64,000 bases of DNA from Hymenobacter sp. DG25A (GTDB taxonomy: Bacteria; Bacteroidota; Bacteroidia; Cytophagales; Hymenobacteraceae): the NCBI RefSeq assembly GCF_001280305.1, contig NZ_CP012623.1, positions 3,658,001 through 3,722,000 of the forward strand. The letters are read 5' to 3'. The notes under the pieces were generated by a model. It had not been told where the DNA came from. It was given only the letters and a program-made list of their open reading frames with translations, and ran no database searches. The position numbers and the translations under genes were made by a program. This document shows, one piece after another, positions 59,907 to 64,000 of this stretch; positions within the stretch are counted from its first letter, which is position 1; each line of letters begins with the position of its first letter.

Positions 59907-60658
59907 TTCAACGTGTTCAGTACGCAAACTCGCTGCTTTGCGTGGGCCTCGACCCCGTAGGCGACGATGCGCAGGTAGCCCGCCGGCTGGCCGAAGTCAT
60001 TGACCAGACTCATGATTATGCCGCCGCTTTCAAGCCTAATCTGGCCTTTTTCCTGAGCCGGGAAGATGGCGTGAAGCTGCTGCGCGAAACCGTGCAGCGC
60101 ATCCCCGAAAGCATCCCGGTTATCCTGGACGGCAAGTTCGGCGACATAGCCAACACCGCAGACCACTACGCCCGCTTCGCCTATGACATCATTGGGGCCG
60201 ATGGCGTGACGGTGAATCCCTATATGGGCGACGACGCTATTCTGCCCTTCGCTCTCCCCGGCAAAATGGTGTTTGTGCTGGCCAAAACCTCCAACAAACC
60301 TGCTCACTCCCTGCAGGATGTAGCCCTCACCCGGGGCGGCTCCCTTTCCGATTGCGCGGCCCGCGTGGCCCGTAAGCTGGACGAAGAGCATGGCGGCGGT
60401 ATTGGGCTGGTAGTTGGTGCCACCAACGCCGAAGCCGTGGGCCGGATGCGTGCCATCAGCCCGAAGCAGTGGTTCTTGGTGCCCGGCGTGGGCGCCCAGG
60501 GCGGCGACCTGCAGGCTACCCTACGCGCCGGCCTGCGCCCCGATGGCTCCGGTTTGCTGATCAACACTTCCCGCGCTTTGTGGCAGGCGGCCGATGCCGC
60601 CGCCGCCGCCCGGGAATTGGTCGAGCAAATCAACCAGTTCCGGCCGGTAACAGTGTAG
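59894..60658 (+). CDS. pyrF: Orotidine 5'-phosphate decarboxylase
   Basis: 254 aa, last step of UMP synthesis. LLCVGLDP at the start, FKPNLAFF, the catalytic DGKFGDIANTADHYARF (Asp-Lys-Asp array), GATNAEAVGRMRAI and FLVPGVGAQGGDLQATLRAG. This is the PyrF type 2 family, common in Bacteroidota and Actinobacteria. A family A palindrome begins inside its stop codon, before pyrE. Confidence 0.95.
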   Translation: MEKLIQRVQYANSLLCVGLDPVGDDAQVARRLAEVIDQTHDYAAAFKPNLAFFLSREDGVKLLRETVQRIPESIPVILDGKFGDIANTADHYARFAYDIIGADGVTVNPYMGDDAILPFALPGKMVFVLAKTSNKPAHSLQDVALTRGGSLSDCAARVARKLDEEHGGGIGLVVGATNAEAVGRMRAISPKQWFLVPGVGAQGGDLQATLRAGLRPDGSGLLINTSRALWQAADAAAAARELVEQINQFRPVTV

Positions 60659-60757
60659 CGCGAAGCTCCGGCTTCGCGCATGAGCGTAGCGAGTAGCCGG
60701 AACCGCGCCATATTAGGAACTCGCTCTGCTCGTGCGCGAAGCCGGAGCTTCGCGCTA
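60655..60757. repeat. Family A palindromic repeat between pyrF and pyrE
   Basis: Arms with CGAAGCTCCGGCTTCGCGC on the left and GCGCGAAGCCGGAGCTTCGC on the right; sister of 11988 and 43576. It starts within the pyrF stop codon. Confidence 0.9.
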
Positions 60758-60788
60758 TTTCCACACCTTTCATCCTACAGTACCACCC

Positions 60789-61403
60789 TTGAGTTCCACC
60801 CACACCACCCTCACCCCGGCAACCCTGGAGCAGCAATTGCTGCAGGAAGATGCGCTGCTGCGCGGGCACTTTCGCCTTTCCTCCGGCCTGCATTCCGACA
60901 CCTATGTGCAGTGTGCCCGATTCCTGCGCCGGCCCGATCTGGCTGCCCCGGCTGCCCAACAGCTGGCTGATATGATTCGTGAAGCCGGTTTGCAGCCGGA
61001 TCTGGTAGTAGGCCCGGCTATGGGCGGCGTAGTCATTGGCTACGAGCTGGCCCGGCAGCTGGGCGTGCCCGGCATATTTACCGAGCGGGATGATACGGGG
61101 CAGATGACCCTGCGCCGCGGCTTTACCGTGGAGCCCGGCCAGCAGATTATCATTGCAGAAGATGTAGTGACTACCGGCAAGAGCACCAATGAGGTAGCCC
61201 GCGTGTTGGAAGGGATGGGCGCAAAAGTTTTGGCCGTGGCGAGTTTAATTGACCGCACGGGTGGGGATGCTGCGCTGAATTTTCCGAACTTTGCCCTGCT
61301 GCCGGTAACGGCGGCTACCTACGCACCCGATGATTGCCCGCTGTGCCGGGCAGGTATTCCGGTGGTAAAGCCTGGCAGTCGGCCAGATAAAGCGTTTTCT
61401 TAA
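60789..61403 (+). CDS. pyrE: Orotate phosphoribosyltransferase
   Basis: 204 aa with a TTG start at 60789 (then SSTHTTLTPATLEQQLL); earlier starts in the frame lie in the palindrome. HFRLSSGLHSDTYVQCARFL is typical of PyrE; VVGPAMGGVVIGYELARQLG; the PRPP loop is IIIAEDVVTTGKST. Converts orotate and PRPP to OMP. Forms a unit with pyrF split only by the repeat. Confidence 0.94.
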   Translation: MSSTHTTLTPATLEQQLLQEDALLRGHFRLSSGLHSDTYVQCARFLRRPDLAAPAAQQLADMIREAGLQPDLVVGPAMGGVVIGYELARQLGVPGIFTERDDTGQMTLRRGFTVEPGQQIIIAEDVVTTGKSTNEVARVLEGMGAKVLAVASLIDRTGGDAALNFPNFALLPVTAATYAPDDCPLCRAGIPVVKPGSRPDKAFS

Positions 61404-61528
61404 ACCTACTACGGCGCAAGCGGCTCCGGAGCAAGGCATTTTCGGCGTACCCTGCGTGGGTATGCTTCCTCACGGTGGCACTTTCGCCGCAGCGTGGGAA
61501 ACCCGAAAAATAGATAAACACCCATCTT

Positions 61529-64000
61529 TTGGAATCTACCCAAAGAACTATTCAGCTTCTGCTTAAGCCTGGCCAACATGATGGCGAGGGCCAACGCATA
61601 GCCGAAGCTGCCCAACGTCACCTTGGCCTGAATACCGGCCGGGTGCAAAGCACCGCCCTCTACACGGTGCGCTACCCCCTGAGCGGTGAGCAGCTGCGCG
61701 ACTTCGCCACCCACTGCCTCCAGGATCCGGTGCTGCACGACGTGGCCCTCGACGAGTTCCGCCACGGCGCCGAATACAAAAGCTATATCTTGGTGGCCAA
61801 GCTGCCCGGCGTGACGGACGACGAAGGCATATCGGCCCAGAACGCCCTCGGCGACTTCCTCAACGAGCCGCTCGATATCCATACCCAGCACATCTTCAGC
61901 AAGCGGCTCTACTTCCTGGAGCACGAGTTGCCGGAGAGTAGTCTGCGCCGCCTTGCCGAAGAGCTGCTCGGCAACAAGCTCATCAACCGCTTCGAAGTCG
62001 GCCCCATAACCCAGATCCGCGACTACACGCCGCGCCCGGGTGGTGGGGCCGAATCTATTACGGACACCGTGCGCCTGCTGGGCCTCTCGGATGAGGAGCT
62101 GGTTAAGCTGTCGAAAGACAACCTCTACGCCCTGAACCTGGAGGAAATGCGCGCCGTGCGCGACCATTATACCAGCATTGCCCAGGAGCGCCAGGCCGCC
62201 GGCCTGCCCCAGGACCCCACCGACTGCGAGCTGGAAATTATTGCTCAGACCTGGTCGGAGCACTGCAAGCACAAGGAGTTTTCGGCCCTCATTAAGTATA
62301 AGGATGCCGACACCGGCGAAACCTTCGAAGTCGACTCCTTATTCAAGACTTACATTAAAGACGCCACTTCCGAGGTAGACCGCCAGCTGCGGGCCAACGG
62401 CAACGACTGGCTGATTAAGGTATTCTCCGACAACGCCGGGGCCGTGCGCATCAACCCCGAGTCGTTGTTCGTGTGGAAGGTAGAAACGCACAATTCGCCC
62501 TCGGCCATCGACCCCTACGGCGGAGCTATAACCGGCATTCTGGGCAACAACCGCGACCCGCTGGCTACCGGCATTGGCGGCGCGCGGCTGCTGTTCAATA
62601 CCAACGTGCTGTGCTTCGGCAACCCCGAGTTTTCGGGTACTTTGCTGAGCAACCAGCTGCACCCGCGCCGCATTTTTGAAGGCGTGCGCAAGGGTATCGA
62701 GGACGGCGGCAACAAATCGGGCGTGCCTACCGTGAACGGGGCTATTGTGTTTGATGACCGCTACGCCGGCAAACCGCTGGTGTACTGCGGTACCGGCGCC
62801 GTGATGCCCATGCAACTGGCCGGCCACGATTCTTGGGAGAAGAAAATTGACGCCCAGGACCGCATCATCATGGCCGGTGGCCGGGTGGGTAAAGACGGTA
62901 TCCACGGCGCTACTTTCTCTTCCATTGAATTAGACGAAACCTCGCCCGCCACGGCGGTGCAGATCGGCTCGCCCATCACGCAGAAGCTGGCCATGGACTT
63001 CCTGATCCTGGCTACGCGCCGCGGCCTGATTAAGTGCAGCACCGATAACGGTGCGGGCGGCTTATCCTCCAGCATCGGCGAGCTGGCTACTATCAGCGGC
63101 GGTGCTGTGGTAGAGCTGGAAAAAGTACCCCTGAAATACCCCGGTCTGCGGCCCTGGGAAATCTTTGTTTCCGAGTCGCAGGAGCGGTTTTCGCTGGCTG
63201 TGGAGCCCGCTAAGCTGGACGAGCTGCTGGCGTTGGGACAGGAAATGGAAGTAGAGCTGACTGACATCGGTTACTTCACTTCGGATGGTTTCCTGGATGT
63301 GCGCTTCGATGGCGCGTCAGTAGCCCATCTGAACATGCATTTCCTGCACGAAGGCGTGCCGCGCAAAGTGCTGGAAGCCGAGTGGTGCAAGCCCCAGGCT
63401 TCAGAGCCGGCGCTGCCCACCAACCTCGACTATACCGACGTGCTGAGCCGCCTGCTCGGCAGCCTCAACATCTGCTCGCGCGAATCGGTGATTCGGCAGT
63501 ACGACCACGAGGTGAAAGGCCGCACGATTATCAAGCCGCTCATGGGCGCTACCGGTCAGGCGCCGCAGGACGCGGCCGTGGTGCGCTTCAACTTCGAGAG
63601 CTGGGAAGGCGTGGCCGTGAGCAACGGTATTCTGCCTCGCTTCGGTGATTTGGATGCCTACCATATGTCGGCCGGCGCGTTTGATGAGGCTGTGCGCCAG
63701 ATTGTAGCCGTGGGCGGGAAGCTTCCCAACCTGAGTTATGGCGACGGCAACTTCTGGTCCGTGAACGACAACTTCTGCGTGCCCGACTCGGTGTACGACC
63801 CCATCGGCAACCCCGATGGCAAACAGAAGCTGGCCAAGCTGGTGCGTATGTGCCAGGCCCTGCGTGATGCCACGGCAGCCTACTGCATCCCGCTCACCTC
63901 GGGCAAGGACTCCATGAAGAATGACTTCAAGGCCGACGGCGTAAAGATTTCGGTGCCGCCCACGGTGCTGTACTCCATGACCGCCAAAATTGAGGACGTC
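61529..64000 (+). CDS. purL: Phosphoribosylformylglycinamidine synthase, PurS-PurL type (3' end outside window)
   Basis: 824 codons visible, TTG start at 61529 (ESTQRTIQLLLKPGQHDGEG). The N-terminal 80 residues are PurS-like; then linker, IIAQTWSEHCKHKEFSALIKYK with the catalytic His, VFSDNAGAVRINPESLF, VETHNSPSAIDPYGGAITGILGNNRDPLATG (ATP/FGAR binding), NGAGGLSSSIGELA, and a second half starting near RTIIKPLMGATGQAPQDAAVVRF, with LTSGKDSMKND. It performs the amidation step of purine synthesis. Whether a glutaminase PurQ domain is fused cannot be seen, as the gene leaves the window. Confidence 0.95.
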   Translation, partial: MESTQRTIQLLLKPGQHDGEGQRIAEAAQRHLGLNTGRVQSTALYTVRYPLSGEQLRDFATHCLQDPVLHDVALDEFRHGAEYKSYILVAKLPGVTDDEGISAQNALGDFLNEPLDIHTQHIFSKRLYFLEHELPESSLRRLAEELLGNKLINRFEVGPITQIRDYTPRPGGGAESITDTVRLLGLSDEELVKLSKDNLYALNLEEMRAVRDHYTSIAQERQAAGLPQDPTDCELEIIAQTWSEHCKHKEFSALIKYKDADTGETFEVDSLFKTYIKDATSEVDRQLRANGNDWLIKVFSDNAGAVRINPESLFVWKVETHNSPSAIDPYGGAITGILGNNRDPLATGIGGARLLFNTNVLCFGNPEFSGTLLSNQLHPRRIFEGVRKGIEDGGNKSGVPTVNGAIVFDDRYAGKPLVYCGTGAVMPMQLAGHDSWEKKIDAQDRIIMAGGRVGKDGIHGATFSSIELDETSPATAVQIGSPITQKLAMDFLILATRRGLIKCSTDNGAGGLSSSIGELATISGGAVVELEKVPLKYPGLRPWEIFVSESQERFSLAVEPAKLDELLALGQEMEVELTDIGYFTSDGFLDVRFDGASVAHLNMHFLHEGVPRKVLEAEWCKPQASEPALPTNLDYTDVLSRLLGSLNICSRESVIRQYDHEVKGRTIIKPLMGATGQAPQDAAVVRFNFESWEGVAVSNGILPRFGDLDAYHMSAGAFDEAVRQIVAVGGKLPNLSYGDGNFWSVNDNFCVPDSVYDPIGNPDGKQKLAKLVRMCQALRDATAAYCIPLTSGKDSMKNDFKADGVKISVPPTVLYSMTAKIEDV

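Overview
The window is high-GC Bacteroidota DNA, most likely Hymenobacter or a close relative. Evidence: a fused CcoN-CcoO cbb3 oxidase subunit with a CcoG/CcoH/CcoI/CcoS assembly set, a T9SS C-terminal sorting domain, a PorT-family barrel protein, DUF4468, and promoters of the Bacteroidota type (TTG, 19 bp, TAnnTTTG) in front of a tRNA and a candidate small RNA. Many intergenic gaps hold long palindromic REP-like repeats of two families. The genus is inferred from gene content; no rRNA is present.

Layout, left half. 1-5.9 kb: end of a royal-jelly/yellow-type propeller gene, then sucA and sucB (2-oxoglutarate dehydrogenase E1 and E2); the E3 gene lpd lies apart at 24.2 kb. 6-9.2 kb: a NodU/CmcH-type carbamoyltransferase, then on the minus strand two tandem group III truncated haemoglobins and a four-helix membrane protein. 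9.3-21 kb: a low-oxygen respiration region with ccoI, ccoS, a DUF4126 gene, ccoNO, ccoQ, a small CcoP-like membrane protein, ccoP, ccoG, ccoH, a lipoprotein, a SafE/DsbD-like membrane protein and a double universal-stress protein. ccoI and ccoNO carry almost the same 44-bp promoter. 21-25.7 kb: EamA exporter, M1 aminopeptidase, a nested palindrome, lpd. 25.7-28.3 kb: a sharply AT-rich island with an AAA ATPase and an overlapping DUF4435/TOPRIM-like gene, the architecture of the PARIS anti-phage system (AriA-AriB).

Layout, right half. 28.3-41.9 kb: housekeeping and envelope genes (vWA protein, RlmF, MBL hydrolase, cold-shock protein, RluE-like synthase, M23 peptidase, AraC regulator, DinB protein), two small basic membrane proteins flanked by 148-bp direct repeats, and a DUF922 protease gene broken by a stop codon inside its signal peptide. 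42-51 kb: aldehyde dehydrogenase, GMC oxidoreductase, two small lipoproteins, DUF3616, thioesterase, DJ-1/PfpI protein, DUF6992-like protein, PorT-like protein, tRNA-Val(GAC). 51-57.9 kb: HDAC-like deacetylase, a three-gene type III polyketide synthase operon, a secreted protein that is little more than a T9SS tag, a NUC1 nuclease lipoprotein, a DUF4468 protein. 57.9-59.04 kb: about 1.1 kb poor in protein genes, holding a candidate small RNA with a near-ideal promoter and terminator, a 49-codon gene, and a multi-helix leader. 59.04-64 kb: nucleotide synthesis (DHOD-like protein, pyrF, pyrE, start of purL, which runs off the window).

The signals that merit most follow-up are the PARIS-like island, the candidate small RNA at 58.4 kb, the structured leader before the pyrimidine genes, the twin cbb3 promoters, and the two palindromic repeat families, one of which starts within or next to stop codons.
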